Shown piece after piece: positions 24,353-33,419 of a stretch of DNA of 64,000 bases. Each line of letters opens with the position of its first letter. The stretch's first letter is position 1. A model generated the notes under the pieces. That model saw only the letters and a list, made by a program, of their open reading frames with translations, was not told the DNA's origin and did no database searches. Origin of the DNA: Rhodanobacter glycinis (GTDB lineage: Bacteria; Pseudomonadota; Gammaproteobacteria; Xanthomonadales; Rhodanobacteraceae); assembly GCF_900114325.1 (NCBI RefSeq), contig NZ_FOSR01000006.1, positions 62,001-126,000 of the forward strand. Direction: 5' to 3'. Made by a program: the position numbers and the translations under genes.

Positions 24353-26314
24353 TTAATTCGCCTTCTTCGGAATCACGGACATAAGCCAATCAAGGTCATG
24401 ATTTAGTGGCTCATTGACGCTATCAACGATTTCCCTCGCCTCATCAAGGGACATTGTCCGAACGCCATGCGAGCGCTCTAATAGAGAAAGAAGGTCCTTA
24501 GTCTTATCTGGGGACGTACTGTCTTCCAACAAATCGAAAAAACTACAAATCGGTTCATCTAAAATATGTGAAAATCTGTCAATAGCACCTAACATCGAGA
24601 CAGGCAATCCAGACCCCAGACTTCTATCTGGCTCCAAGGCACTAATAAGCCTAAACTTATCCAAAAATGGCGTATTACAGACCGTAAGCTTACCCCCGTT
24701 CAGGGAAACATGACTGGCGCTTTGGAAATTAGATCGTAGACCAAATTTTTTGACGTCATCCATGAACTTACCAAAACCAGAAAAATCGTCTTTCAGGGTG
24801 CTGTCAACGTATGCCTTTCTGATAAAAAATATATCACCGAATTTTTCTGCCAAAAACATCTGAAAACCTGATTCTCTATCACGGAACCTACTCTTGTCAA
24901 ACTCCACCAAACAGTCTGACAAAAATGGCTTGGAGACTAACGACCTGACAAGCCTTCGATCCAAATCAGCTAGCATAACGAGAATATTTTCGTTCTTTCT
25001 TGGATTAGCTGGATCGACAAGCTTTTTTATTAATTCATCTCTAGTCGAACCAGAATCGAAGAATATATATTGGGCTGAAAAATAATCTTGAAATGCTTTG
25101 TGTGCCCACCTGATATCTACGCCATCTTTTTGAAAAATGGGAACTGCCGAGAGCAGATCAACCCTAAGCTTGCCAGCCTCAAAATTTAACGGATCGACAA
25201 TTCGCTTAGCACTCTCGATGGACGCGTGGAATTCTTCGTTACTATACTGAACCCTGCCAATGAAAAAGGTCACAATGCCGAGCGCCCGAACGGCTTTATG
25301 AAAATCTTCTATATCTAGGCCCGTTTTCTTTTTGCGTTCAAACCCTGCCCCCTTACTCAAATCATGATCTTGGTAGAGCGCATCGTACACCTGCCTAAAG
25401 AAAATATGCCGTTTAAATGGGATAGTGCCTTTGTACTCAAATGCCTTAAAGAGCAATGACACAAGAAGTGGATTACGCAGGAACTCATGTATCTGATTAT
25501 TGCTTTTAACCTTGCTTATTAAGCGCTCAGCAACATCGCCATCGTGTCCATACTTTTTTATCAACGTGAAAGCTTCCTGCATTTCAAGTGGCCTGATGCG
25601 ATATTCTTTAAAGTCGCTTAAACCTTTCAGCTCAGAATCCGGCCGAGATGAAACTATAAAGTTGCATTTCTCAAATTTGGCAGATAACTCGGATATTTCA
25701 CCGTTGATTCTCTTTCGAAGACCGTCTTCTATTTCGTCATAACCATCAAGCAGCAACAATACGTTTCCAGCTGATAGCACCTCTTCGAGCACCGTCCCAC
25801 ATACTTCTTGGTCGCACCCGGAAAATTCTTTACATATGTATCCATAAAGCGTCTCCCCGGAAGCGATTTTTCTTAACTCTACAAGTATCGGGATAGCTTT
25901 CAGCTGTAAGAGAACGGCCTGCACGATGAACTTCAGCGCAGTGGACTTACCCATACCCGCAGTATCCGTAATCAGTATTCTTTTATTTGCCTCAAAAAAT
26001 GATTCGGGGTATTTATCTAGCTTTAGTGACACTTTGTTTGCTTGATCAACAAGGGTCAACGGCACATACACATCACTTAATGCAATGGAACCGCCAGGGA
26101 TAGCGACAGTGGAAATTGTTTTGGTCGCCTTGTCGAGCCTTGAAATATATTTCTTAGAGCCATTTACTATTGAATTATGAGCTTTTCTACTCTTTAACAA
26201 TGGCGCCAGGACCTTATCCCAGAAGCTATTCGCAGCTTTTTTTGCCATAGTTGATGCAATTGATTTATTGGCCGCAACACCGCTTGCTACGAGCATTGTT
26301 TCAAAGAAAGCCAT
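24353..26314 (-). CDS. NACHT-domain NTPase, candidate anti-phage NLR-like protein
   Basis: 653 residues from ATG 26314 (AAGGA nine bases upstream; TTG 26320 is an alternative). Residues 1-110 form a helical N-terminal region. Then comes a NACHT module: Walker A DTAGMGKST (about 117-125; first glycine replaced by Asp), Walker B VLLLLDGYDEI (about 185-195), the SSRPD sensor (222-226) and a winged-helix-like segment. The remaining 350 residues are helical without clear repeats. Strongly AT-rich compared with flanking genes, so recently acquired. Bacterial NACHT proteins (bNACHT, Avs-like STANDs) sense phage and trigger an effector; no classical effector domain is evident here. Position: 45 bases after the icmF stop, same strand. 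Confidence 0.8.
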   Translation of the reverse strand: MAFFETMLVASGVAANKSIASTMAKKAANSFWDKVLAPLLKSRKAHNSIVNGSKKYISRLDKATKTISTVAIPGGSIALSDVYVPLTLVDQANKVSLKLDKYPESFFEANKRILITDTAGMGKSTALKFIVQAVLLQLKAIPILVELRKIASGETLYGYICKEFSGCDQEVCGTVLEEVLSAGNVLLLLDGYDEIEDGLRKRINGEISELSAKFEKCNFIVSSRPDSELKGLSDFKEYRIRPLEMQEAFTLIKKYGHDGDVAERLISKVKSNNQIHEFLRNPLLVSLLFKAFEYKGTIPFKRHIFFRQVYDALYQDHDLSKGAGFERKKKTGLDIEDFHKAVRALGIVTFFIGRVQYSNEEFHASIESAKRIVDPLNFEAGKLRVDLLSAVPIFQKDGVDIRWAHKAFQDYFSAQYIFFDSGSTRDELIKKLVDPANPRKNENILVMLADLDRRLVRSLVSKPFLSDCLVEFDKSRFRDRESGFQMFLAEKFGDIFFIRKAYVDSTLKDDFSGFGKFMDDVKKFGLRSNFQSASHVSLNGGKLTVCNTPFLDKFRLISALEPDRSLGSGLPVSMLGAIDRFSHILDEPICSFFDLLEDSTSPDKTKDLLSLLERSHGVRTMSLDEAREIVDSVNEPLNHDLDWLMSVIPKKAN

Positions 26315-26359
26315 AGTCAAAATTCCTTTTTTAATGAGACGTTACCAAAAGGTCGAAAT

Positions 26360-29300
26360 CTACATATTCCTCCGATACTCCCCCCCCACCTCATACAACG
26401 CATGGCTGATCTGCCCCAAAGAGTTGTACTTAACTGCCTCAATCAACTGCTCAAACACATTCCTACGCTCCCGCGCCGTCGTCTGCAGCACCTTCAGACT
26501 ATCCGAAGCCAGCGCATTCCGCGCCTCCCCATAACTCCGAACATTGGCAATCTGCGCCCCCTTCTCCTCCTCCGTCGACCGAATCAACTCGATCTCCGTG
26601 GCAATCTCCCCCGCATGATCCTTCGGCAAGAACGTATTGACGCCAATCAACGGCAACGACCCATCATGCTTCTTGTGCTCGTAATACATCGACTCGTCCT
26701 GGATCTTGCCGCGCTGGTACATCGTATCCATCGCCCCAAGCACGCCGCCGCGCTCGCTGATCGCCTCGAACTCCTTGTACACCGCTTCCTCGACCAGGTC
26801 GGTCAGCGTGTCGACGACATAGCTCCCTTGCCACGGATTCTCGTTGAAGTTCAGCCCCAGCTCCTTGTTGATGATCATCTGGATCGCCACCGCGCGGCGC
26901 ACGCTTTCCTCGGTAGGCGTGGTGATCGCCTCGTCGTAGGCGTTGGTGTGCAGCGAGTTGCAGTTGTCGAACAGCGCGTACATCGCCTGCAGGGTGGTAC
27001 GGATGTCGTTGAACTGGATTTCCTGCGCGTGCAGTGACCGGCCACTCGTCTGGATGTGGTACTTCATCATCTGGCTGCGCGCGCTGGCGCCGTAGCGCTC
27101 GCGCATGGCGCGGGCCCAGATGCGGCGGGCGACGCGGCCGATGACGGTGTATTCCGGGTCCATGCCGTTGGAGAAGAAGAACGACAGGTTGGGCGCGAAG
27201 TCGTCCACGCTCATGCCGCGGGCGAGGTAGTACTCGACGATGGTGAAGCCGTTGCTCAGGGTGAAGGCGAGCTGGCTGATCGGGTTGGCCCCGGCTTCGG
27301 CGATGTGATATCCGCTGATGCTGACCGAGTAGAAGTTGCGCACCTTGTGGTCGACGAAGTACTGCTGGATGTCGCCCATCATGCGCAGCGCGAATTCGGT
27401 GCTGAAGATGCAGGTGTTTTGCGCCTGGTCTTCCTTGAAGATGTCGGCCTGCACGGTGCCGCGCACCTTGGTCAGGGTGTCGGTCTTGATGCGGGCGTAG
27501 GTTTCCGCGTCGACCAGGTCGTCGCCGCAGACGCCGAGCAGGCCCAGGCCCAAACCGTCGTTGCCGGTGGGCAGGTCGCCCAGGTATTGCGGGCGCTGGC
27601 GGCCTTCGTAGAGTTTGTCGATCTTCTTCTGCGCGGCGGCCCAGCGGGCGGCGTCTTCGCGCAGGTACTTTTCAACATTTTGGTCGATGGCCGTGTTCAT
27701 GAACATCGCCAGGATCATCGGCGCGGGGCCGTTGATGGTCATGGAGACGGAGGTGCTGGGCGCGCTGAGGTCGAAGCCGGAGTACAGCTTCTTCATGTCG
27801 TCCAGGGTGGCGATGTTGACGCCGGAGTTGCCGATCTTGCCGTAAATGTCCGGGCGCGGGGCCGGATCCTCACCGTACAGGGTGACCGAGTCGAACGCGG
27901 TGGACAGGCGCGTGGCGGCGCCGCCCTGGCTCAGGTAATGGAAGCGGCGGTTGGTGCGCTCGGGCGTGCCTTCGCCGGCGAACATGCGGGTGGGATCTTC
28001 GCCGCTGCGGCGGTATGGGTAGACGCCGCCGGTGTACGGGTAGTGGCCGGGCAGGTTTTCCTTGCCGAGGAAGGTGAGCAGGTCGCCCCAATCCTTGGAC
28101 TTGGGTGGGGCGACTTTCGGGATTTTCTGATGGCTGAGGGATTCGCGGTAGTTGTCGACCTTGATGACCTTGTCGCGGACTTTGTATTCGTTGAATTCGG
28201 CGGTGACCGATTCGAACAGTGTGGGCCAGTGGCGCAGTTGTTCGATGGCTTCGTGACTGAGTTCCTTCAGCGCGGCGTTGTAGCGCTGGCGCAGGAGGAG
28301 CATGGAGCGGTCGACGTGAGGGGACGCTTCGACTTCGCCCTGCGGGCTACGCTCAGCGCGAACGGTTTCATGTTCGTTACCAGCCGACCCATCCGTTCGC
28401 CCTGAGCGTAGACGCGCAGCGTCGGAGTCGAAGGGCTCGTGCAGCTCGGCGTTGCGGTACAACTCCAGCGGCTTGGGCAATTTGTCGTCGCCCAGCTCCT
28501 TCAGCGCTTCGTAGTAGTGCTGCGCCTTGCTGGCGAACTCGGCCTGGGTCTCGATGCCCTGGTTGATGGCGCGGCCCTGCTCGGCGATTTCGGCGAGGTA
28601 GCGCACGCGGGCGCCGGGGATGAGGACGGTGGCGCGGGGGGATTTGAGGGTGGTGTCGAGGTTGGGTTGCCAGTCGCAGCCGGAAAGGAAAAGGGGGTCA
28701 GAGTCACTTTTCGACTCAGAACCAACAAGACCAGCGGCGTACGCACTCGAAAAGTGACTCTGACCCCCTTTTCCCGCGCCGAGGTGGAGTTTCTCGCGCA
28801 TCAGGCGACACAGGTTGGTGAACATCCAGGTGACGCCCGGATCGTTGAACTGGCTGGCGATGGTGGGATAGACCGGCACGTCCTCGTCCTTGACGTTGAA
28901 CGCGGTGCGGTTGCGCTTCCACTGCTTGCGGATGTCGCGCAGCGCGTCTTCGGCGCCGCGCTTGTCGAACTTGTTCAGCACGATGAGTTCGGCGAAGTCG
29001 ATCATGTCGATCTTCTCCAGCTGGCTGGCGGCGCCGTAGTCGCTGGTCATCACGTAGGTGGGGAAGTCGACCAGGTCGACGATTTCCGAATCGCTCTGGC
29101 CGATGCCGGCGGTTTCCACGATGACCAGGTCGTACGGCTGGCTCTTCAGGAAGCCGATGCAGTCGTGCAGCACGATGCTGGTGGCGGCGTGCTGGCGGCG
29201 GGTGGCCATGGAGCGCATGAAGACGCGATGGCTGCGCAGGGAATTCATGCGGATGCGGTCGCCGAGCAGCGCGCCACCGGAACGGCGGCGGGTGGGATCG

Positions 29301-30037
29301 ACCGCCAGCACGGCGATGCGCATCTCGGGGAAGGCATGCAGGAAGCGCAACAGCAGCTCGTCCACCACGGACGACTTGCCGGCGCCGCCGGTGCCGGTAA
29401 GGCCGAGCACCGGGGTCTGTTTGCCGGCCAGCGCCCATTCCTTGCGCAGGCGGGTCAGCTCGGCATCGTCGAGATGACCTTCCTCGATGGCGGTGAGCAT
29501 GTGGCCGATGCTGATCTCGTCGCTGATATCGACGCGGGCGGGCACGCCGGACGGCTCGGCTTCGGCGCGCTTGCCGGCGGCGCCACGGGCGCGCGTCATC
29601 ACGTCTTCGATCATCTCGACCAGGCCCAGCTTCATGCCGTCGTTGGGGTGGTAGATGCGCTCGACGCCGTAGGCCTGCAGCTCGCGGATTTCCTCCGGCG
29701 TGATGGTGCCGCCACCGCCGCCGAACACGCGGATGTGACCGGCGCCCTTCTCTTTCAGCATGTCGACCATGTACTTGAAGTACTCGACGTGGCCGCCCTG
29801 GTAGGACGACATGGCGATGGCGTCGGCGTCTTCCTGCAGCGCCGCGCGCACCACGTCTTCCACCGAGCGGTTGTGGCCCAGGTGGATCACTTCCGCGCCC
29901 TGGCTCTGGATGATGCGGCGCATGATGTTGATGGCCGCGTCATGGCCGTCGAACAGGCTGGCGGCGGTGACGAAACGCAGCGGATGAGTCTCGCGCTGGT
30001 GGGTGCTTGCGGGGACGTGCTTGGCGGGCGAGCTCAT
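26360..30037 (-). CDS. icmF: Fused B12-dependent acyl-CoA mutase with its own G-protein chaperone (IcmF type)
   Basis: 1225 residues from ATG 30037 (GGAG upstream). Order: B12-binding domain ([14 protein letters not shown], His in DxH, about residues 24-165), MeaB-like G-domain (P-loop [12 protein letters not shown], about 212-223), linker, then the mutase TIM barrel ([12 protein letters not shown] onward). This fusion order is that of IcmF, which interconverts isobutyryl- and butyryl-CoA using adenosylcobalamin and carries its GTPase repair partner in one chain. Typical members are about 1090-1100 residues. The excess matches two palindromic insertions (about residues 422-450 and 535-570) that keep the frame. 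Substrate (isobutyryl, isovaleryl/pivalyl) not settled. Fits the nearby branched-chain acyl-CoA genes. Confidence 0.85.
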   Translation of the reverse strand: MSSPAKHVPASTHQRETHPLRFVTAASLFDGHDAAINIMRRIIQSQGAEVIHLGHNRSVEDVVRAALQEDADAIAMSSYQGGHVEYFKYMVDMLKEKGAGHIRVFGGGGGTITPEEIRELQAYGVERIYHPNDGMKLGLVEMIEDVMTRARGAAGKRAEAEPSGVPARVDISDEISIGHMLTAIEEGHLDDAELTRLRKEWALAGKQTPVLGLTGTGGAGKSSVVDELLLRFLHAFPEMRIAVLAVDPTRRRSGGALLGDRIRMNSLRSHRVFMRSMATRRQHAATSIVLHDCIGFLKSQPYDLVIVETAGIGQSDSEIVDLVDFPTYVMTSDYGAASQLEKIDMIDFAELIVLNKFDKRGAEDALRDIRKQWKRNRTAFNVKDEDVPVYPTIASQFNDPGVTWMFTNLCRLMREKLHLGAGKGGQSHFSSAYAAGLVGSESKSDSDPLFLSGCDWQPNLDTTLKSPRATVLIPGARVRYLAEIAEQGRAINQGIETQAEFASKAQHYYEALKELGDDKLPKPLELYRNAELHEPFDSDAARLRSGRTDGSAGNEHETVRAERSPQGEVEASPHVDRSMLLLRQRYNAALKELSHEAIEQLRHWPTLFESVTAEFNEYKVRDKVIKVDNYRESLSHQKIPKVAPPKSKDWGDLLTFLGKENLPGHYPYTGGVYPYRRSGEDPTRMFAGEGTPERTNRRFHYLSQGGAATRLSTAFDSVTLYGEDPAPRPDIYGKIGNSGVNIATLDDMKKLYSGFDLSAPSTSVSMTINGPAPMILAMFMNTAIDQNVEKYLREDAARWAAAQKKIDKLYEGRQRPQYLGDLPTGNDGLGLGLLGVCGDDLVDAETYARIKTDTLTKVRGTVQADIFKEDQAQNTCIFSTEFALRMMGDIQQYFVDHKVRNFYSVSISGYHIAEAGANPISQLAFTLSNGFTIVEYYLARGMSVDDFAPNLSFFFSNGMDPEYTVIGRVARRIWARAMRERYGASARSQMMKYHIQTSGRSLHAQEIQFNDIRTTLQAMYALFDNCNSLHTNAYDEAITTPTEESVRRAVAIQMIINKELGLNFNENPWQGSYVVDTLTDLVEEAVYKEFEAISERGGVLGAMDTMYQRGKIQDESMYYEHKKHDGSLPLIGVNTFLPKDHAGEIATEIELIRSTEEEKGAQIANVRSYGEARNALASDSLKVLQTTARERRNVFEQLIEAVKYNSLGQISHALYEVGGEYRRNM
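28327..28434. repeat. Palindromic pair inside icmF (TTCGACTTCGCCC / CGGAGTCGAAGG)
   Basis: Left unit 28327-28368 and inverted right unit 28393-28434 of the same family as 686-789 and 10203-10340, 108 bases in all, a multiple of three. The encoded peptide (about 36 residues, including [18 protein letters not shown]) is low in hydrophobic residues and foreign to mutases. Confidence 0.8.
28689..28772. repeat. Perfect 26-bp inverted repeat inside icmF (RAYT-type end sequence)
   Basis: Arms 28689-28714 and 28747-28772 are perfect inverted copies containing GGGGGTCAGAGTCACTTTTC. The loop is 32 bases and the total 84 bases, a multiple of three. The ends resemble those of the RAYT element at 21393-22213. 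It lies between the G-domain and the mutase part. Confidence 0.85.
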
Positions 30038-30476
30038 GGGGGACTCCGTAAAACCTTGGTGATCAGCCCCGTGATTCTAGTGGCTGGGGGCTGTCATCCG
30101 CTGACGCACTGCCGCATAAGCGAAGGCGTGCGTCGGTGCGTGGAAAATCGCCACGGAAGCAGGGGCGGTCTCGAAAAACTTCGCCGGACACGTCATTTCA
30201 GCGAAAGCTGAAATCCAGTGCCTTTGCTTTTCAAGAGACTTGAAGTGGCCGGATTTCGGCTTCCTGATTGGCGATGACGATCAGCCCAAAAGGCCGTTCG
30301 AACCGAGCGAAGCTTGCGTCGGCAAGCACAGGCGCTCCCTTCGACTCCGGCCCTGCGGGCCTACGCTCAGGGCGAACGGTAAGGTCTCGGCTGAACCTTG
30401 TCGCCCATCAGGCCCGGCCTGCGCCGGAATGATTGCGTTATTCGAGGTTCCCAACAGGGCCCTCCATGTCAGCGCA
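30038..30476. other. Spacer between icmF and chaB with palindromic repeats
   Basis: Two repeat stretches: a CGTCATTTCAGCGAAAGCTG unit at 30190-30235 and a CTTCGACTCCGGCCCTGCGG unit at 30337-30380, with a degenerate partner at about 30285-30335. The icmF promoter must lie in 30050-30180 but no boxes stand out. No gene. Confidence 0.55.
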
Positions 30477-30704
30477 TCACTTGCGGTGCCAGTCGCCGTC
30501 GTCGCCCTTGGCGTAGTCCTTTTTCACGGCGGACCAGGCGACCTTGTGCGCCACTTCCTCGCGGGAATCGTCGCCGTCGCGCTTGTCCTTGTCGGCGTAT
30601 TCGTCCCAGGCGTGGTTGTAGGCCTCCTTGTAGATCGCCTGCGCGTGATCGGGCAGATGATCGCGCACGGCATCGGGCAACTCGCTGGTGTGTTTGTACG
30701 GCAT
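30477..30704 (-). CDS. chaB: ChaB-family protein
   Basis: 75 residues, MPYKHTSELPDAVRDHLPDH onward. This matches the ChaB family, about 75 residues with a conserved P.A..IYKEA..HAW.EY segment and an alternating charged C-terminus (here AVKKDYAKGDDGDWHRK). ChaB was named as a regulator of the cation antiporter ChaA in E. coli. Other homologues occur alone or in stress operons, and no ChaA lies here. Divergent from the M48 gene with 154 bases between starts. Confidence 0.85.
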   Translation of the reverse strand: MPYKHTSELPDAVRDHLPDHAQAIYKEAYNHAWDEYADKDKRDGDDSREEVAHKVAWSAVKKDYAKGDDGDWHRK

Positions 30705-30858
30705 GGCGACGGACTCGGCAGCATCGATGGAACCAGCATGGACGCGCTGGCATCACGTCGCCGTCAAACGCGTGCATGCCCTGCGTGGAAGGTCTGCGCG
30801 GCGACCCGGCACCGCCTCACGTTATGCTTGGCATGTTGGAACACATGGAGAATGCCGC

Positions 30859-31656
30859 ATGAACGCGCGAACCCTGGCCACCGCCCTGGCCACCCTGCTG
30901 CTGGGCGCCTGCGCCACCTCGCCCACCGGCCGCTCGCAATTGATGATGGTGTCCGATGCGCAGATGAGCCAGATGGGCCTGACTGCCTTCAACAGCATGC
31001 GCAAACAAGGCAAGTTCGTGGACGCGCCACGCCAGCTGGCCTACGCCACCTGCGTTGCCAATGCGCTGATCGCGGTGCTGCCGCCGCCGTGGAACACGCA
31101 ATCGTGGGAGGTGCAGATCATCGGCGACGACAGCGCCAATGCGTTTGCCCTGCCCGGTGGCCGCATCGGCGTGAACATGGGCATGTTCAAGGTGGCCACC
31201 GACCAGAACCAGTTGGCAGTGGTGCTGGGGCACGAGCTGTCGCACGTGGTGGCGCGGCACGGTGCCGAACGCATGTCCGATCACCTGGCAGCAGAAGCCG
31301 CGGTAGCCGCCGGCACCATCTACGCCGGCACGCGCGGCACCAATACCGGCTATGCCGCCGCCGCATTGGGGCTTGGCGCGGAGGTCGGCCTGTTGCTGCC
31401 GTTCTCGCGCACCCAGGAAAGCGAGGCGGACGAACTGGGCCTGCGCTACATGGCGCGTGCCGGCTTCGACCCGCGTGCCGCCCCGGCGCTGTGGCAGAAG
31501 ATGGCGCAGCAAGGCGGCAGCAAGACCCCGGCCTTCCTGTCCACCCATCCCTCGTCGGCGCATCGCGAAGCGGTGCTGGGACAGGAGGCGCAGCAGCTGA
31601 TGCCGGTGTACCAGCAGGCACGCGCCAGCGGGCATGCGCCGAACTGCCGGATGTAG
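30859..31656 (+). CDS. M48-family metalloprotease lipoprotein (LoiP/BepA-like)
   Basis: 265 residues from ATG 30859. Lipobox LLGAC (Cys18) gives an outer-membrane-directed lipoprotein (+2 Ala). The zinc motif HELSH is at 125-129 within LAVVLGHELSHVVARHGAER, and the third ligand is in ESEADELGLRYM (about E180-E184). Family members (LoiP, YfgC/BepA) degrade or help assemble outer-membrane proteins. The C-terminal part has THPSSAHREAV, typical of the soluble M48 lipoproteins, with no TPR domain seen. The stop codon TAG is the first triplet of a 165-base palindromic repeat, which may act as terminator. Confidence 0.85.
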   Translation: MNARTLATALATLLLGACATSPTGRSQLMMVSDAQMSQMGLTAFNSMRKQGKFVDAPRQLAYATCVANALIAVLPPPWNTQSWEVQIIGDDSANAFALPGGRIGVNMGMFKVATDQNQLAVVLGHELSHVVARHGAERMSDHLAAEAAVAAGTIYAGTRGTNTGYAAAALGLGAEVGLLLPFSRTQESEADELGLRYMARAGFDPRAAPALWQKMAQQGGSKTPAFLSTHPSSAHREAVLGQEAQQLMPVYQQARASGHAPNCRM

Positions 31657-31818
31657 GAGCGTGGGCGGCAGAAATCTTCCGGACTGCAAAAGTGGCTGCG
31701 TGGTCCATATGTCCGTCGTTTCTTGGCCCATAGAACCACTATGGGCCGGCGAATCGTCGAAAATCTGTCCTCACGCAGCCACTTTTTCGCTTCGAAAGTT
31801 TCTACCGCCCACGCTCCC
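31654..31818. repeat. Long TAGGAGC-type palindrome, copy A
   Basis: An imperfect inverted repeat of about 165 bases. Outer arms TAGGAGCGTGGGCGG and CCGCCCACGCTCC; central dyad GGCCCATAG AACCA CTATGGGCC (about 31725-31747). Copies B (33141-33306, opposite orientation) and C (63346-63510) share the core. It begins with the stop codon of the M48 gene. Confidence 0.85.
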
Positions 31819-32068
31819 AGGGCGCAGCCCCACGCGCGACGCATCGACATCACGCTTTGTTCGTCATTCCGGCGCAGGCCGGAGGCGCCTTTCAACAGAC
31901 GGCTGTCTGGTCATCCAGTGGCCGTATGGCCTGGGCAAGCGTAGCCGCCGAAACCGAGTCATTCCCAGTACAAGCTGAACAAGGCTACGCACACACGTCA
32001 ACACAGGCGCCGGTACGGCGTTTTCCGTCTTGCACGCCGCCGATGGCGGCCATGACGGAGAACACACC
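31819..32068. other. Spacer with a CGTCATTCCGGCGCAGGCC unit
   Basis: A single repeat unit of the CGTCATTCCGGC family at about 31860-31925, nearly identical to the left half of 6843-6959 (including CGGCTGTCTGGTCATCCAG). Otherwise no feature until the SD of the next gene. Confidence 0.55.
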
Positions 32069-32404
32069 ATGATGATGCGCTTCCCCCGCAAGTTTGCCTT
32101 GATCGCCGGACTGGCATTCGCCTTCGGCGGCACGGTTTACGCACTGCCTGCCGCGGCCCAGGTCAGTGTTGGCATCGGTATCAATGTGGCGCCGCCGGCG
32201 CCGCGTTTCGAGCGCATGCCGCCGCCACGTCGCGGCTATGTGTGGGCCCCCGGCTACTGGCAGTGGAACCCGGGCTGGCACCGCCATGTGTGGGTCGCCG
32301 GTCGCTGGATGCGCGTGCACCCGGGCTATCGCTATCGCCCCGCCCGCTGGGTGCGCGGGCCGCGCGGACACTGGCATTTCCACCCCGGCCGCTGGGACCG
32401 CTGA
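32069..32404 (+). CDS. Secreted YXWXPG-W repeat protein
   Basis: 111 residues from the ATG cluster at 32069 (GGAG nine bases upstream). Signal peptide 1-31 (ending ALPAAAQ). The mature part is aromatic- and proline-rich with repeats of the WXXGXW/YVWxPGYW type (YVWAPGYWQW, HVWVAGRWMR, ARWVRGPRGHWHFHPGRW). Such repeats occur in small envelope proteins of unknown function, often several per genome. A second member follows downstream on the same strand (32515), probably in the same transcript. Confidence 0.7.
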   Translation: MMMRFPRKFALIAGLAFAFGGTVYALPAAAQVSVGIGINVAPPAPRFERMPPPRRGYVWAPGYWQWNPGWHRHVWVAGRWMRVHPGYRYRPARWVRGPRGHWHFHPGRWDR

Positions 32405-32514
32405 ACCCGCAACAACCTGCGAGCGGAGGTGTGCCATGCGGCACACCTCCGCCATGGGCTGCATCCCTACACTGCGCGCGCTTCATCCTTCCCGCTCCCA
32501 ATCCAGGAATTTTC

Positions 32515-32883
32515 ATGTCCCTGCGTCTTGTCGCTCTGGCCGGCCTCGTCGGCGTGGTCGTGCTCGCTTCCGGCTGTGTCGAGGAACGTCCCGTATACCG
32601 CCCGCGCCCGGTGCAGCGCGAGGTGATCGTCGAACGTCCGGCGCCCCAGGTGGTGGAGGTGATCGCACCGCAGCCGCCACCGCCGCGCATCGTGGAAATC
32701 GAACCACGTCCCAACCCCGGCTATATCTGGGTGCACGGCTACTGGCGCTGGAATGGCCGACGCTACGTGGCCGTGCATGGCCACTGGCGCCCGGCCCGCC
32801 CCGGCTACCGCTATGTGCGCCCGCACTGGGAACAGCGCAACGATGGCTGGCATTTCCACGTCGGCGCGTGGGTCTCGGGCTGA
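32515..32883 (+). CDS. YXWXPG-W repeat lipoprotein
   Basis: 122 residues from ATG 32515 (CAGGAAT upstream). Lipobox LASGC (Cys21). A Pro/Val-rich segment (RPVQREVIVERPAPQVVEVI) is followed by the repeats GYIWVHGYWRW, YVAVHGHWRPARPGYRYV and WHFHVGAWVSG. Paralogue of the upstream gene, with an added lipoprotein anchor. Together they look like a small envelope pair. A terminator-like hairpin follows at 33006-33035. Confidence 0.75.
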   Translation: MSLRLVALAGLVGVVVLASGCVEERPVYRPRPVQREVIVERPAPQVVEVIAPQPPPPRIVEIEPRPNPGYIWVHGYWRWNGRRYVAVHGHWRPARPGYRYVRPHWEQRNDGWHFHVGAWVSG

Positions 32884-33005
32884 TCGCCAAGCCCGTACAA
32901 ACGCCGATACGGCCGCACCCTGGCCATATCGCGCCCGCCGGCCACGGGGCCGCGCGGACACTGCACCTGAACCACGGCCCTGAAGCTGCCGACTCCCGTT
33001 CGACC

Positions 33006-33035
33006 CACACGGCTGACACCGATGTCAGCCGCGTG
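33006..33035 (+). terminator. Hairpin after the YXWXPG lipoprotein gene
   Basis: CACACGGCTGACA (33006-33018), loop of four, TGTCAGCCGCGTG (33023-33035), one mismatch. No T-run. It lies 120 bases after the stop. Confidence 0.5.
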
Positions 33036-33140
33036 GCGACGCGCCACCCACATCTGCGCACGCTTGTCATGCTGCGCCGCGAAAGCAGTGGCCTCGGCAA
33101 GGGACTAAAATTGACTGGATAAACTCATCGCCCCGGCCTC

Positions 33141-33306
33141 TAGGGGCCTGGGCGGTAGAAACTTTCGAGGCGAAAAAGTGGCTGCGTGAGGACAGATTTT
33201 CGACGATTCGCCGGCCCATAGTGGTTCTATGGGCCAAGAAGCGACGGGAATATGGACCACGCAGACGCTTTTGCCGTCCGGAAGATTTCTCCCGCCCAGG
33301 CTCCTA
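33141..33306. repeat. Long TAGGAGC-type palindrome, copy B
   Basis: About 166 bases, the reverse orientation of copy A: GCCTGGGCGGTAGAAAC on the left, CCCGCCCAGGCTCCTA on the right, central GGCCCATAG TGGTT CTATGGGCC (about 33213-33235). It sits 114 bases before the dehydrogenase start. Confidence 0.85.
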
Positions 33307-33419
33307 CGCCTGGGGCTTTGAGTTTCAGGCAATGCCCTGGCGGGGCCGCACTGGATCGACCTTCGCCGCCTTCCGCAGTCGCTGTTTGCAGTGCTGCATA
33401 ACGTGGAGTCAACGTTCCA

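Noticed and set aside
27056-30211. Two long plus-strand frames (449 and 590 codons) opposite icmF
   Set aside because: Antisense frames of a high-GC gene; composition is typical of shadows and icmF on the minus strand has clear motifs in order.
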